Assembly (NCBI RefSeq): GCF_900166585.1
Contig: NZ_FVZC01000007.1
Coordinates: 186,001 to 250,000 of the forward strand
DNA: 64,000 bases
Source of the DNA: Mesobacillus jeotgali
Lineage (GTDB): Bacteria; Bacillota; Bacilli; Bacillales; Cytobacillaceae
Direction of reading: 5' to 3'
Both the position numbers and the translations under genes were made by a program. Of this stretch, positions 1 to 8,943 are shown piece after piece. The notes beneath the pieces are model-generated. The model was not told where the DNA came from and ran no database searches. It worked only from the letters and a program-made list of their open reading frames with translations. Position 1 is the first letter of the stretch, and every line of letters begins with the position of its first letter.

Positions 1-1289
1 CGACATAAGGGTGCCGATGGAGCCGAAATGGACCCTTATGAAGGCAACCCCAGCGACATAAGGGTGCCGATCGAAGCTAAATGGACCCTTATGAAGACAA
101 ACCCAGCGACATAAGGGTGCCGATGGAGCCGAAATGGACCCTTATGAAGACAAACCCAGCGACATAAGGGTGCCGATGGAAGCTAAATGGACCCTTATGA
201 GGTCACACTCAACGACATAAGGGTGCCGATGGAAGCTAAATGGACCCTTATGAGGTCACACTCAACGACATAAGGGTGCCGATGGAGCCGAAATGGACCC
301 TTATGAAGACAAACCCAGCGACATAAGGGTGCCGTTGGAACCTAAATGGCCCCTTATGAAGACAAACCCAGCGACATAAGGGTGCCGATGGAGTCAAAAT
401 GGACCCTTATGAAGGCAAACCCAGCAACATAAGGGTGTTGTTGGAGCCGAAATGGACCCTTATGAGGTCACACTCAACGACATAAGGGTGCCGATGGAGC
501 CGAAATGGACCCTTATGAAAGCAACCCCAACGACATAAGGGTGCCGATGGAAGCTAAATGGACCCTTATGAAGACAAACCCAGCCACATAAGGGTGCCGA
601 TCGAAGCTAAATGGACCCTTATGAAGGCAAACCCAGCAACATAAGGGTGCCGATAGAACCTGAATGGACCCTTATGAAGTCACACTCAGCGACATAAGGG
701 TGCCGATGGAGCCGAAATGAACCCTTATGAAGGAAACCCCAGCGACATAAGGGTGCCGATGGAAGCTAAATGGACCCTTATGAAGTCACACTCAGCGACA
801 TAAGGGTGCCGATCGAGCCGAAATGGACCCTTATGAAGGCAACCCTAGCGACATAAGGGTGCCGATGGAGCCGAAATGGACCCTTATGAAGACAAACCCA
901 GCAACATAAGGGTGTTGTTGGAGCCTAAATGGAGCCTTATGAAGACAAACCAAGCTACATAAGGGTGCCGATCGAAGCTAAATGGATCCTTATGAGGTCA
1001 CACTCAACGACATAAGGGTGCCGATGGAGCCGAAATGGACCCTTATGAAGACAAACCCAGCGACATAAGGGTGCCGATGGAAGCTAAATGGACCCTTATG
1101 AAGGCAAACCCAGCGACATAAGGGTGCCGATGGAGCCGAAATGGATCCTTATGAAGGAAACCCAGCGACATAAGGGTGCCGATCGAAGCTAAATGGACCC
1201 TTATGAAGACAAACCCAGCAACATAAGGGTGCTGATGGAAGCTAAATGGACCCTTATGAAGGCAAACCCAGCAACATAAGGGTGCCGTT
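1..1289. repeat. 53-bp tandem repeat array, each unit with a 9-bp inverted repeat
   Basis: About 24 head-to-tail units of 53 bp (one unit of 52) plus a partial 25th, starting at or before the window edge. Every unit has the form CATAAGGGT, 19 nt, ACCCTTATG, then a 16-nt linker, so each can form a 9-bp hairpin. The arms are almost invariant. The loop comes in a few versions (GATGGAGCCGAAATGG, GATGGAAGCTAAATGG, GATCGAAGCTAAATGG) and the linker in a few versions (AAGACAAACCCAG, AAGGCAAACCCAG, AGGTCACACTCAA), shuffled between units. There are no unique spacers, so this is not a CRISPR array. Because 53 is not a multiple of three, it does not encode a simple repeated protein. Function unknown. Confidence 0.95.
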
Positions 1290-1369
1290 CGTGTGCAAAA
1301 GCACCAAGAATGCAAAATTTTCGAGGCAGTGATAGAGTCGGGGCTATGGTGGATTTTTATGAATTATTT

Positions 1370-1399
1370 GGTTCACACAAAAAATGGGCGGTGTGAACC
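1370..1399. other. Inverted repeat (hairpin) downstream of the array
   Basis: GGTTCACAC at 1370-1378 pairs with GTGTGAACC at 1391-1399 across a 12-nt loop. No T-run follows, so it is not an obvious terminator. It may be an operator half-site pair or an RNA hairpin. The stretch 1290-1694 holds no supportable gene; this hairpin and the palindrome at 1411 are its only clear structures. Confidence 0.5.
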
Positions 1400-1410
1400 C
1401 TGCATTTCTT

Positions 1411-1432
1411 TTTAATCAAACGTTTGATTAAA
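1411..1432. promoter_or_regulatory. 22-bp perfect palindrome, TetR-type operator candidate
   Basis: The 22 bp at 1411-1432 equal their own reverse complement, with core TCAAACGTTTGA flanked by TTTAA and TTAAA. This symmetry and core are typical of TetR-family operators. No TetR gene is adjacent; the nearest in the window (20121-20741) has a different operator sequence next to it. It lies about 260 bp upstream of the first DUF3231 gene, so control of that gene is possible but unproven. Confidence 0.45.
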
Positions 1433-1694
1433 GATAGGGAATTGGCATTTTCCTTGGGGAACTTTCGTTTTGATGTATTCCGCCTCTTTTGATTGAAAGG
1501 ACGTTAAACGAAAAATCGTCATATAGATTTAAGTGTCCTTCGGGATGCTTTTTTTGTTCTTGGAACGGATTCCTGGATCCCGCCAGCTCAAGCATTCAAC
1601 TTTTTCTTGTAAATGGGATTCTTTTCTTTGGATGGGGGACTTTATAGAAAAAGGAGAATATCCGTGGACGGAATGGTGAAAGGAAGTTGATTTT

Positions 1695-2705
1695 ATGATC
1701 CTGACAAATCCAATTAGCTCATCTGAAATAGGGACACTGTGGCAGACGTACCAGGAGAAGACTTTAATCATGCGATTTTTGGAGTATTTCATCCAAAAGG
1801 CAGACGATCAGGAGTCGAGGAACCTGTTGGGAGGGCTGTGGCAGGAGCTTGATTTTTATGTGAAAGAAATGGAAAAGGTTTTTGACGAGCAAGGGATGGT
1901 AAAACCTGTGGGGTTCAAGTCCGATGATGTGAATATCGAAGCTCCTAAACTATATGACAATGGATTTGATATCATGTTCGTCCGTGTCTTAAAGCAGATT
2001 AGCATGGGTCTATATACTTTGAATATGAATATGGCATACGACATCAAAGTGATGGCGATTTACGAGGGACTTACGACAGTGACCCAGAAAATTTATAAGC
2101 TTTCCACCAAGTATCTGCTGGAAAAAGGACTGCTATCCGTGCCGCCAAAAGTAACCATGCCAAAAAACGTTGAATTTATCGAGAGTAAAAAGTATATGAA
2201 GGGCATGAAGTTGTTCGGTGACAAAAGAGTCCTGAATGACCTTGAAATCGGAATCCTTCACCATAATCTTGAGTCAAACAATATTGGCATGAAGCTGATC
2301 ACAGGCTTTGCCCAATGTGCACAGAACAAAGAGGTAAAACAGTATTTTCTGCAGGGAAAAGAGCTTGCTAAAAAGCAAATCAGAATGATGGAGAAGATCC
2401 TTCTTGACAGCGACATCACACCGATAGAGTCACCTGGAGGGACCGTAACTACCTCTACTGTTCCGCCATTCTCAGATAAAATGATGATGCATTGCATTTA
2501 TATCCTTAATGGATTTGGACTGGTTGGTGCAGGGAGCGGAGCATTTTTCAGCTTAAGGAACGATATTTCCATGAAATCGATCATGCTCGCTAAAGATGTG
2601 TATTTCTATGCTCAGGAAGGCGTCAAAATTAAAATCAAACAAGGCTGGTTTGAAGAGCCGCCGCAGATGGAAGACCGATCAGCGATCATAAAGAAAGGAC
2701 AGTAA
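1695..2705 (+). CDS. DUF3231 family protein
   Basis: 336 residues, preceded by an AGGAAG ribosome-binding site. The protein belongs to the Bacillus DUF3231 family, recognised by an N-terminal EIGTLWQTY-type motif repeated in the second half, alternating helices, and the closing GWFEEPPQMEDR motif. These are two tandem copies of a ferritin-like helical bundle; their biochemical role is not known. A second family member lies at 7558-8571, with the same EPP/EQPP C-terminal motif. The gene is single, ending at a shared terminator with the convergent ferritin gene. A palindromic operator-like site lies upstream. Confidence 0.85.
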   Translation: MILTNPISSSEIGTLWQTYQEKTLIMRFLEYFIQKADDQESRNLLGGLWQELDFYVKEMEKVFDEQGMVKPVGFKSDDVNIEAPKLYDNGFDIMFVRVLKQISMGLYTLNMNMAYDIKVMAIYEGLTTVTQKIYKLSTKYLLEKGLLSVPPKVTMPKNVEFIESKKYMKGMKLFGDKRVLNDLEIGILHHNLESNNIGMKLITGFAQCAQNKEVKQYFLQGKELAKKQIRMMEKILLDSDITPIESPGGTVTTSTVPPFSDKMMMHCIYILNGFGLVGAGSGAFFSLRNDISMKSIMLAKDVYFYAQEGVKIKIKQGWFEEPPQMEDRSAIIKKGQ

Positions 2706-2771
2706 GGGGACAGGGTGCCTGATGTCTAAAAAAACGGATACAAAGCAAGGGACCTATCCTATCCGAACACC

Positions 2772-2804
2772 AAAAAGGCAAAGGGGAAGGCCCTTTGCCT
2801 TTTT
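2772..2804. terminator. Bidirectional Rho-independent terminator
   Basis: A 14-bp stem (2772-2785 with 2791-2804) closes a 5-nt loop. A-run on one side and T-run on the other let it serve both the DUF3231 gene on + and the convergent ferritin gene on -. Confidence 0.85.
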
Positions 2805-2840
2805 ACGAGGAAGCGCATCAGCCAACTGAATTTGATAGGA

Positions 2841-3350
2841 TCAGCCTGCAGCTGGAGCTGCTGCTGCATTTGTCCGTGCTCCCAACTCTTGATCGATCAG
2901 TAAAATTGCAGATGGGTTATTTCCCGCAAGTCTAAGACGATCAATAATGGTTTTCGCTTGTGCTTCTTCGTCGATCTGTTCCCTTAAAAGGTCCTGGATG
3001 ATCAAACCGGCCTGAGGGTCGACCTGATTAGCAAAATTATAAGCCTGGCGGTAAGTATTCGTAACAAACTGTTCGTGGCTTAATACTTTTTGAAACGTCT
3101 CAAGCGGAGTGCCAAAGCTACCTGGCTGTTCCGGAATGCTTTTTATTTGAACAGTGCCATCGCGATTCGTGACAAAGTCAACCAAGGTCATCATATGGGT
3201 TCTCTCTTCATCCGACTGCAATCTTAACCAATGTGCCATACCTGTATAATTCTGCTGGGCCATATAAGCAGACATAGCAAGATATAATGTTGAAGAGACA
3301 TGCTCCAGCTGAATTAAATCATTAAACAAGCTTTGAAGTTCTTCATTCAT
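2841..3350 (-). CDS. Ferritin-like non-haem iron storage protein
   Basis: 169 residues, normal for bacterial ferritin (FtnA type). It would store iron by oxidising Fe(II) at a ferroxidase centre inside a 24-subunit cage. The four-helix pattern is visible, with Glu16 in LEHVSS, the ExxH pair Glu49/His52 in DEERTHMM, and the later acidic helix segments QIDEEAQAK expected of the ferroxidase site. The C-terminus ends in an Ala/Pro tail. Start is supported by GGGAGTG upstream. It is monocistronic and convergent with DUF3231. Confidence 0.88.
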   Translation of the reverse strand: MNEELQSLFNDLIQLEHVSSTLYLAMSAYMAQQNYTGMAHWLRLQSDEERTHMMTLVDFVTNRDGTVQIKSIPEQPGSFGTPLETFQKVLSHEQFVTNTYRQAYNFANQVDPQAGLIIQDLLREQIDEEAQAKTIIDRLRLAGNNPSAILLIDQELGARTNAAAAPAAG

Positions 3351-3461
3351 TTTTTTTTCACTCCCAAATCACAATATTTCTACATTTCAGTTTATAAAAA
3401 ATATAAAAATGTGAAACTTGTTTATACAAATTTTATGGGCGTGAGTGGTTATACAATTCTT

Positions 3462-4400
3462 TTATCTTCCCCAGCGAAGGGCGATGGCTCCCCAGCCAAG
3501 TCCTGCACCATATCCGACTAAAACGACTAAATCTCCGTCCTTTATTTTTCCTTCCTTCACTTCCTCGTGAAGGCCTATTGCTACTGTTGGCGCTGAGGAA
3601 TTTCCGTAATATTGAATTGTTTTCGTATGTACTTTTTCCATCGGGAATCCAAGTGTCTCGATTCCTTTTTCAATTATACGCAGATTGGATTGATGGGGGA
3701 CGATGAAATCGACATCTGACATCTCCAAACCCGATACCTCGAGCACTTTATGCACCGCTTTAGGAAACTTATCGACAGCGAATTCAAAAACAGCCCTTCC
3801 ATCCATTTTGATATTTTTGTTTTCATCGAGATGAAGGTACTTGCCACCGCTTCCATCCATCTGCATATTGATCCCAAGAATTCCTTTGTCTTTTCCTGCC
3901 CGTCCCAAAACAACAGCCGCAGCTCCATCAGAGAACAGCAGCGCGGTCTTCTTGTCCATTGGATTCAAGAGGGAGGAACATTTATCAACCGCAATGACCA
4001 ATACGTTTTGGTATAGGCCTGTTTGGACAAACTGTGCCCCAGTCGCTAAGGCTGTGATAAAACTGGAGCATCCTGAATGAAGGTCCAGACCCGCGCATTG
4101 TACAGCGCCGATCCTGTCTTGTACGAGCGCTGCGGTGATGTGGGTATCATGAGTGTTTGTCCCGATGATGACCATATCGATTTCTTCTGAACTGATTCGG
4201 GCATTTTCAATTGCCCGCTTACCCGCAATTACACACATATCCGCGAGTGAAGTATCAGGAGATTCATAGCGTCTCTCGATAATACCAGTCTTTCTATAAA
4301 TCTCTTCTTCTGTAATGCCGAACTGTTCTGCAATTACTTTGTTCGTGATGACTGTTTCCGGGATGTTCACTCCAATACCTAGTACGCCTGCATTGTACAT
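3462..4400 (-). CDS. 3-oxoacyl-ACP synthase III (KAS III, FabH-type)
   Basis: Condenses acyl-CoA with malonyl-ACP to start fatty-acid or related acyl-chain synthesis in the cytosol. The Cys-His-Asn triad is readable: Cys111 in HSGCSSF, His in VPHQSN and Asn in YYGNSS. The C-terminal GYGAGLGWGAIALRWGR block is typical of FabH. A longer reading frame starts at 4433, but GGGGG sits 8 nt before the ATG at 4400, giving MYNAGVLGIG, which fits the family N-terminus. It stands alone without other fab genes, so it may be an accessory paralogue rather than the housekeeping fabH. Confidence 0.85.
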   Translation of the reverse strand: MYNAGVLGIGVNIPETVITNKVIAEQFGITEEEIYRKTGIIERRYESPDTSLADMCVIAGKRAIENARISSEEIDMVIIGTNTHDTHITAALVQDRIGAVQCAGLDLHSGCSSFITALATGAQFVQTGLYQNVLVIAVDKCSSLLNPMDKKTALLFSDGAAAVVLGRAGKDKGILGINMQMDGSGGKYLHLDENKNIKMDGRAVFEFAVDKFPKAVHKVLEVSGLEMSDVDFIVPHQSNLRIIEKGIETLGFPMEKVHTKTIQYYGNSSAPTVAIGLHEEVKEGKIKDGDLVVLVGYGAGLGWGAIALRWGR

Positions 4401-4705
4401 ATCCATATCCCCCAACAAGTTAATATTTTCCATACCATTTTATCACAAAAATAGACAATTTTTGTAATTATCTTAATGGAGTATGGACTGAACTAATAGA
4501 AAACCTGGTAGTCCACATACTGAATGCTTGAGTATGTGAAAGGTTAAATGCCGAACTTTTTTAGGGTCATTTGATTAGAAAGCCTAGCACACTTACTCTT
4601 CCTAATTAACTAAATATTCACAAAACAGTACGGTGTAAGCCCCCAAACAAGTTTAAAATAAAGTAGTAGGAAATTTTGTGGATTAACAAAGTGGAGGGAA
4701 TCAAG

Positions 4706-5467
4706 ATGAAATTAGAAGGAAAAGTAGCGATTGTAACTGGTGCAGCATCGGGGATGGGAAAGGCTATTGCAGAACTATATGCTCGAGAAGGGGCGAAGGT
4801 TGTTGTTGCTGACTACAATCTGGCAGGTGCTGAGGATGTGGCGGCAGGGATTACGGAAAAAGGAGGCACTGCAAATGCGTTAAAAGTAAATGTTGCCGAA
4901 CTGGCGGATGTGGAAAATATGATTGACACTGCATTGAGAGAGTATGGGACGCTGGATATTTTGGTGAATAACGCTGGGATCATGGATGGATTTGAACCAG
5001 TTGGTGATATTTCCGACGAAAGATGGGATCAGATTTTTGAGGTAAATACTAAGGGAGTCATGCGCGCAATGCGAAAAGCGATCCCTATTTTCCTTGAAAA
5101 AGAAAAAGGCATCATCATCAATGTAGCATCCACCGGCGGTTTCAGCGGCGCCCATGCCGGCGCAGCATACGGCGCATCCAAGCATGCCGTTATCGGATTG
5201 ACAAAGAATACCGGCTTCATGTATGCGCAAAAAGGAATCAGATGCAATGCCATCGCACCTGGAGCGGTCGAAACCAATATTGGGTCAAGCATGAAAAACA
5301 TCAATGAATTCGGAATGTCACGTGCAGGCTTGACTCACTCCTTAACACCACGTGCCGGACAGCCGGAAGAGATTGCGCAAGCAGCTCTGTTCCTTGCATC
5401 AGATGAATCCAGTTTTGTGAATGGAAGGGTTATAACAGTGGATGGCGGCTGGACAGCAGCATTTTAA
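4706..5467 (+). CDS. SDR family NAD(P)-dependent oxidoreductase
   Basis: 253 residues, classical short-chain dehydrogenase length. It has the cofactor glycine motif TGAASGMG near the N-terminus, the NNAG motif, and the catalytic Ser...YxxxK set (NVAST and YGASK), ending in the FVNGRVITVDGGWTA signature. The family suits glucose/3-hydroxyacyl/alcohol substrates; the substrate cannot be read from sequence. Start chosen at 4706 because GTGGAGGG lies just upstream; an in-frame TTG at 4676 lacks this. Monocistronic with its own terminator. Confidence 0.88.
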   Translation: MKLEGKVAIVTGAASGMGKAIAELYAREGAKVVVADYNLAGAEDVAAGITEKGGTANALKVNVAELADVENMIDTALREYGTLDILVNNAGIMDGFEPVGDISDERWDQIFEVNTKGVMRAMRKAIPIFLEKEKGIIINVASTGGFSGAHAGAAYGASKHAVIGLTKNTGFMYAQKGIRCNAIAPGAVETNIGSSMKNINEFGMSRAGLTHSLTPRAGQPEEIAQAALFLASDESSFVNGRVITVDGGWTAAF

Positions 5468-5478
5468 ATAGGTTATTC

Positions 5479-5514
5479 AAGATGACTCCTCGGTAATAGA
5501 GGGGTCATCTTTTT
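5479..5514 (+). terminator. Rho-independent terminator after the SDR gene
   Basis: GATGACTCCTC pairs with GAGGGGTCATC (one G-T wobble) around a 7-nt loop and is followed by TTTTT. Confidence 0.85.
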
Positions 5515-5887
5515 CAAAAGAATTCCCTATGCTTGTTGGTGCAAGGAAAGTTGAAGTGGGTTGGTGCAGGAAGATTTAAAGATTTTCAAAGCGCATTATG
5601 AGGAATTGCTTATAAATCTGCTTCTCCTCATCTAAAAGAACTTGGAAAGAACTTGTCTTGAATTCCTGCAATAAGGAGCCGGAGACCAGTTCTTTTTTTA
5701 TTTGTGAATTTACGCAGTTCATAGAGGTGCTTAGCGGGACGAAGCACCTCCGTGTTTTACGCTGGGCTCTTTTAAAGAAATAAGATATCAGTCTATGAGG
5801 AACTATTATTCTTTTAGTGTTTTAGACCAAGCGGTTTGTAGTTGTCCGGCATATTATAATGAGAAAACTCCAAAGGGAGGGATACTA
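5515..5887 (+). other. Gene-free stretch with terminator-like hairpins; possible small RNA
   Basis: No supportable coding frame. There are three stem-loops: ATGAGGA...TCCTCAT near 5598-5631; AAAGAACT...AGTTCTTT at about 5646-5695, followed by seven T; and GAGGTGCTT/AAGCACCTC at 5724-5750. The second looks like a Rho-independent terminator although no gene precedes it, so a short transcript may end there. The region also forms the leader of the gene starting at 5888. Confidence 0.35.
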
Positions 5888-6397
5888 TTGGACAATTTCC
5901 AAATCAACTCTTTACGAAACTACTTTTTACAGGAAAATATGCATGATATAGCTCGTCTCGTTGATACCGGGACAGATCTCAATACGGTTGGAGAGCTTCT
6001 GTTACAAAGGCTGCTGCAGGAAGACCAGATCTATCAGGACTTATTAAGACGGATGGGAGAAATGGATCAGGCAGCAAGAGCAGCTTATGAACAAATACTC
6101 CAAATCAAAGAAGAACAAATAATGTTTCATCCGGCGTACCAATTTCTCAATCGATTAATTACTTACGAAAATCAAGAAGTGATGGAAGACTGCGGTTGTA
6201 ATGGCCCGAGTGGCCAGGCAGATTCAAGCCAAACAGCAAAGTTACGAGATGACGGTCATTCAAGTGAAGCAGGGCAGACGGCCAGAGTCGAGATGAATCA
6301 AGATATCAAAGCCAGTAATACTGCTGGCAATGCCACATCTCTTAGTTTTAGCAAGGCGGGAGGAACGGTCAGAACAAAAAATCAAAAGCGGAGATGA
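5888..6397 (+). CDS. Hypothetical protein with Cys-rich, low-complexity tail
   Basis: Not recognised. Start taken as TTG at 5888 because GGGAGGG stands 8 nt upstream; the in-frame ATG at 5795 lacks a site. About 169 residues: a helical N-terminal region (NSLRNYFLQENMHDIARL, ELLLQRLLQEDQIYQDLL), then CGCNG and a Ser/Gln/Ala-rich tail ending in lysines and arginines. It precedes two cysteine-rich paralogues on the same strand and probably shares their transcript. A spore-surface role is conceivable from the Cys-rich context but is only inference. Confidence 0.6.
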   Translation: MDNFQINSLRNYFLQENMHDIARLVDTGTDLNTVGELLLQRLLQEDQIYQDLLRRMGEMDQAARAAYEQILQIKEEQIMFHPAYQFLNRLITYENQEVMEDCGCNGPSGQADSSQTAKLRDDGHSSEAGQTARVEMNQDIKASNTAGNATSLSFSKAGGTVRTKNQKRR

Positions 6398-6459
6398 TGA
6401 GGCTGTATTAGGCAGGGTTCATTCGCTCCGAATTTAATAAATGGAAAGGTGGATTAGCT

Positions 6460-6854
6460 TTGGGAAAAAACGAGAATCCAAACAGAGATTGCAATGACCT
6501 CCAGGGCAATTACAACTGTAACTGCACCGATCCCGTCACTCGTTCAGTGGGCATTGCGATAAACCAGCCTTGTGATGGGACAACTAGGATGTTATTTGAA
6601 GATATTACAGATACGGAAGGGTTTTATATTGTTGAGGTTTATAGATACGATCTTTGCCGTCAGCCTGTACGATGACAGTCATTCTAGAATTGGCTAATGG
6701 CACAACTGTTGAGCGGAATGTAACAAGACAGGTCGATTTATATGTGGATAATTTGAGAAGAGTCTCTATTCGGTGCCAGGGAAACCCTACTGGTAACTGC
6801 TCGGGATCTTTATATGTATATAAGACCTTCCGATTCTGCTGTACGGATGAATAA
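6460..6854 (+). pseudogene. Cys-rich protein, first paralogue, frameshifted
   Basis: Starts at TTG 6460 after AAAGGTGG. It matches the downstream paralogue (6898-7401) over its whole length: DCNDL, NCTDP, SVGI, PCDGTT, then MTVILELANGTTVER, VSIRCQGNPTGNC and FRFCC. The reading frame breaks near 6650-6660: the first frame runs into a stop after VEVYRYDLCRQPVR, while the rest continues in the frame one base earlier, as if one base had been lost. Sequencing error, a true decayed copy or programmed frameshifting are all possible. Confidence 0.7.
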
Positions 6855-6897
6855 ATCAAGGATTCAAGGAATAAAACAAATGAAAGGATATGAAAAA

Positions 6898-7401
6898 ATG
6901 AGAGAAAAACATAATAATTGCAGCGATCTTAAGGGCACTTTTAATGTTAACTGCACGGATCCGCAATCTAGGTCTGTTGGTATATCCATTTTCCAGCCAT
7001 GCAACGGTACGACACAAACATATTTTGACGATTTAACTTCAACCAGCGGGATTTTTCAGGTGAATATTAACAGCTATACTCCTGCTCCATGTTCGATGAC
7101 GGCGATTATTCAGTTCAGGAATGGAAGTACTATTGAACGAGTAATACCGCCTGGCGGTTCTACTGGTGTGATTGCAGAAGATGTGCAAAGAGTATCGATC
7201 AGATGCCAGGGAAATCCTGAGGGGAACTGTACAGGATATATTAACGTAAACAAACTGTTCCGTTTCTGTTGTGATACAGATCAGACAGACGATGACCAAT
7301 GCGATCACCATGACCACGATGATTGTGATGAGGAAGATCTTGATAATCTTAGGGATCTATTAAGAGCTCTTGAATATCTAAAAAAGCATAATAGGAAATA
7401 G
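6898..7401 (+). CDS. Cys-rich beta-type hypothetical protein with His/Asp-rich tail
   Basis: 167 residues, unrecognised family. Start at 6898 is preferred because it aligns with the paralogue start, after AAAGGA; ATG 6880 is an alternative. The body has short beta-like strands with spaced cysteines (NNCSDL, NCTDP, PCNGTT, PCSMT, RCQGNPEGNC, FRFCC), suggesting disulfide or metal cross-linking. The tail is strikingly acidic and His-rich (DQCDHHDHDDCDEED), a possible metal-binding segment. The strand/Cys pattern recalls spore-appendage (Ena/DUF3992-like) subunits, but the CC pair is C-terminal here, so this is only a resemblance. Confidence 0.65.
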   Translation: MREKHNNCSDLKGTFNVNCTDPQSRSVGISIFQPCNGTTQTYFDDLTSTSGIFQVNINSYTPAPCSMTAIIQFRNGSTIERVIPPGGSTGVIAEDVQRVSIRCQGNPEGNCTGYINVNKLFRFCCDTDQTDDDQCDHHDHDDCDEEDLDNLRDLLRALEYLKKHNRK

Positions 7402-7409
7402 ACTATTGG

Positions 7410-7437
7410 AGAAGACCTGGAAGATTCCAGGTCTTCT
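7410..7437 (+). terminator. Hairpin after the Cys-rich gene
   Basis: A 12-bp perfect stem AGAAGACCTGGA/TCCAGGTCTTCT with a 4-nt loop directly follows the stop codon. No strong T-run, so termination may be inefficient. Confidence 0.6.
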
Positions 7438-7453
7438 GCCTGTTCACTTTTTA

Positions 7454-7481
7454 GGGGCATAAGTGAACCGCCCCATGCCCC
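7454..7481. repeat. REP-like palindromic element, copy 1
   Basis: GGGGCAT...ATGCCCC arms around GAACCGCC. Shares the pattern GGGRCATGAGAACC...CATGYCCC with 18745-18775 and 27980-28006 (opposite orientation). Intergenic, 50-80 bp after a stop codon. Confidence 0.5.
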
Positions 7482-7557
7482 GAAACCTGTATGCATTTTT
7501 AGGGAACATTTAGCAGAAACTATTTATAAAATCTTGAAGATTTCTGGAGGAGATCAC

Positions 7558-8571
7558 TTGGACGCTTCACATCAAAAGGTTCATTTATCCTGTGCGGAGA
7601 TATCGAACCTATGGGATACCTATATAAATGATAGTGTGGTCAAATGTATCTTGACTCATTTTCTTAAAACCGTTGAAGATTCTGAAGTCAAACCACTCCT
7701 TGAATTTACCATAGAGGTTGCGGACTCTCATCTAAGTGATATTAGCAGGATCTATGAGCAGGAGGGAATCGCCAGGCCAGAGGGATTTCCGGTCGAAAAG
7801 CATGTGAATCTATCTGCCCCGCGGCTGTTTTCTGATATTTTTTTCATGGAGTACATGCAGCATATGAGCAAGTTTGGTTTGTCGAGCCATTCTAATGCTA
7901 TTGCCACTTCGGCCAGAGATGATATCCGGTCCCTTTTTGAAAAGTTTCACGGCCAGGCATTGGAACTTAACCGAGAAATTACTACGCTCATGAAGAAAAA
8001 GGGAGTATACATACGGCCTCCATATATGAATTATCCGAAAAAGGCAGAATTTGTGGATAAGCAAAACTTCCTGACAGGCTGGTTGGGTAAAAAACGCCCG
8101 CTTCTGGGGAATGAGGTCAATCATCTATATATGACTTCTCTTCATAATGAACTTGGGAAGTCCACCCTAATAGGTTTTGCCCAGGTCGCACAGGAACGTG
8201 AATTGAAATCTTATTTCCATTCAGGCATACAGCTCTCCGATAAAATCTTGCGGGAGACCCATCATGTTCTGATGGAGAGTGATGTCCCCAATTCGATGAC
8301 ATGGGATGCAATCGTCACTGAATCTACAAATCCGCCATATTCTGACCAGCTGATGCTCTTCGTGGTAGGCATCCTTTTCCAATTGGGGGTAGCTGCTTAT
8401 GGATTAGCATTGTCTATGTGTATGAGAAGGGATGTAGGGGCACTTTACAGCAGTTTTATCCTGAGGGCTTTAACCTATTCAGAAGATGGAGCGCAAATGA
8501 TTATTGAAAGAGGCTGGCTTGAACAGCCGCCAATGTTCGCGGATAGGGATAAGCTTATAAAAGGGGAATAG
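7558..8571 (+). CDS. DUF3231 family protein (second copy)
   Basis: 337 residues from TTG 7558, which has GGAGGAGAT 6-12 nt upstream; the upstream TTG at 7534 has none. Two DUF3231 modules as in 1695-2705: LSCAEISNLWDTY at the start, a second module beginning around KRPLLGNEVNHLYMTSLHNE, and the C-terminal GWLEQPPMFADRDK motif. Function of the family is unknown; helical ferritin-like folds are expected. Divergence from the other copy is high, so this is an old paralogue, not a recent duplicate. Ends at its own terminator. Confidence 0.82.
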   Translation: MDASHQKVHLSCAEISNLWDTYINDSVVKCILTHFLKTVEDSEVKPLLEFTIEVADSHLSDISRIYEQEGIARPEGFPVEKHVNLSAPRLFSDIFFMEYMQHMSKFGLSSHSNAIATSARDDIRSLFEKFHGQALELNREITTLMKKKGVYIRPPYMNYPKKAEFVDKQNFLTGWLGKKRPLLGNEVNHLYMTSLHNELGKSTLIGFAQVAQERELKSYFHSGIQLSDKILRETHHVLMESDVPNSMTWDAIVTESTNPPYSDQLMLFVVGILFQLGVAAYGLALSMCMRRDVGALYSSFILRALTYSEDGAQMIIERGWLEQPPMFADRDKLIKGE

Positions 8572-8633
8572 TAGAGTTGTATTAGAAGTGTATTGGTTAG
8601 TTCAGTATTCCTGTAATAGGGAGACTGTAATTT

Positions 8634-8662
8634 AAAGAGACAGAGTACCCTCTGTCTCTTTT
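8634..8662 (+). terminator. Rho-independent terminator
   Basis: AAAGAGACAGAG/CTCTGTCTCTTT, 12-bp perfect stem with 4-nt loop and T-run. The following 8663-8943 shows nothing convincing beyond a weak 60-codon frame. Confidence 0.88.
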
Positions 8663-8943
8663 AGTGAATTGATTTGTTTCGTTTAAGTACTGAACTGCAA
8701 AGATCTCGTTGAGTTTCTAAATGAGGTTGCTTGTATTTCCTGGAGATAACATGCAATGAAGGGATAGTCTATCACCCGGGGCCCACAAACGAAGAGCCTT
8801 TTCGCTGTATTGAGACAGCTATTGAAACAGCGAGTTACTACTTTTGGCCGAAAAGACAAAGTCATAAGCCGAATTGGATGATGAATAGAAAAAATTACTC
8901 CATAATGGAATGATAGAAGAATTACGCCAGACTGGAGGTACGG

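Noticed and set aside
1..1289. CRISPR array
   Set aside because: Units are contiguous 53-bp repeats with variants; there are no unique spacers and no cas genes.
1043..1315. 90-codon minus-strand reading frame
   Set aside because: Lies wholly within the tandem array; it is open only because of the repeat composition and has no ribosome-binding site.
8731..8913. 60-codon plus-strand frame after the second DUF3231 terminator
   Set aside because: No well-spaced ribosome-binding site, no recognisable motif and an overlapping open frame on the other strand.
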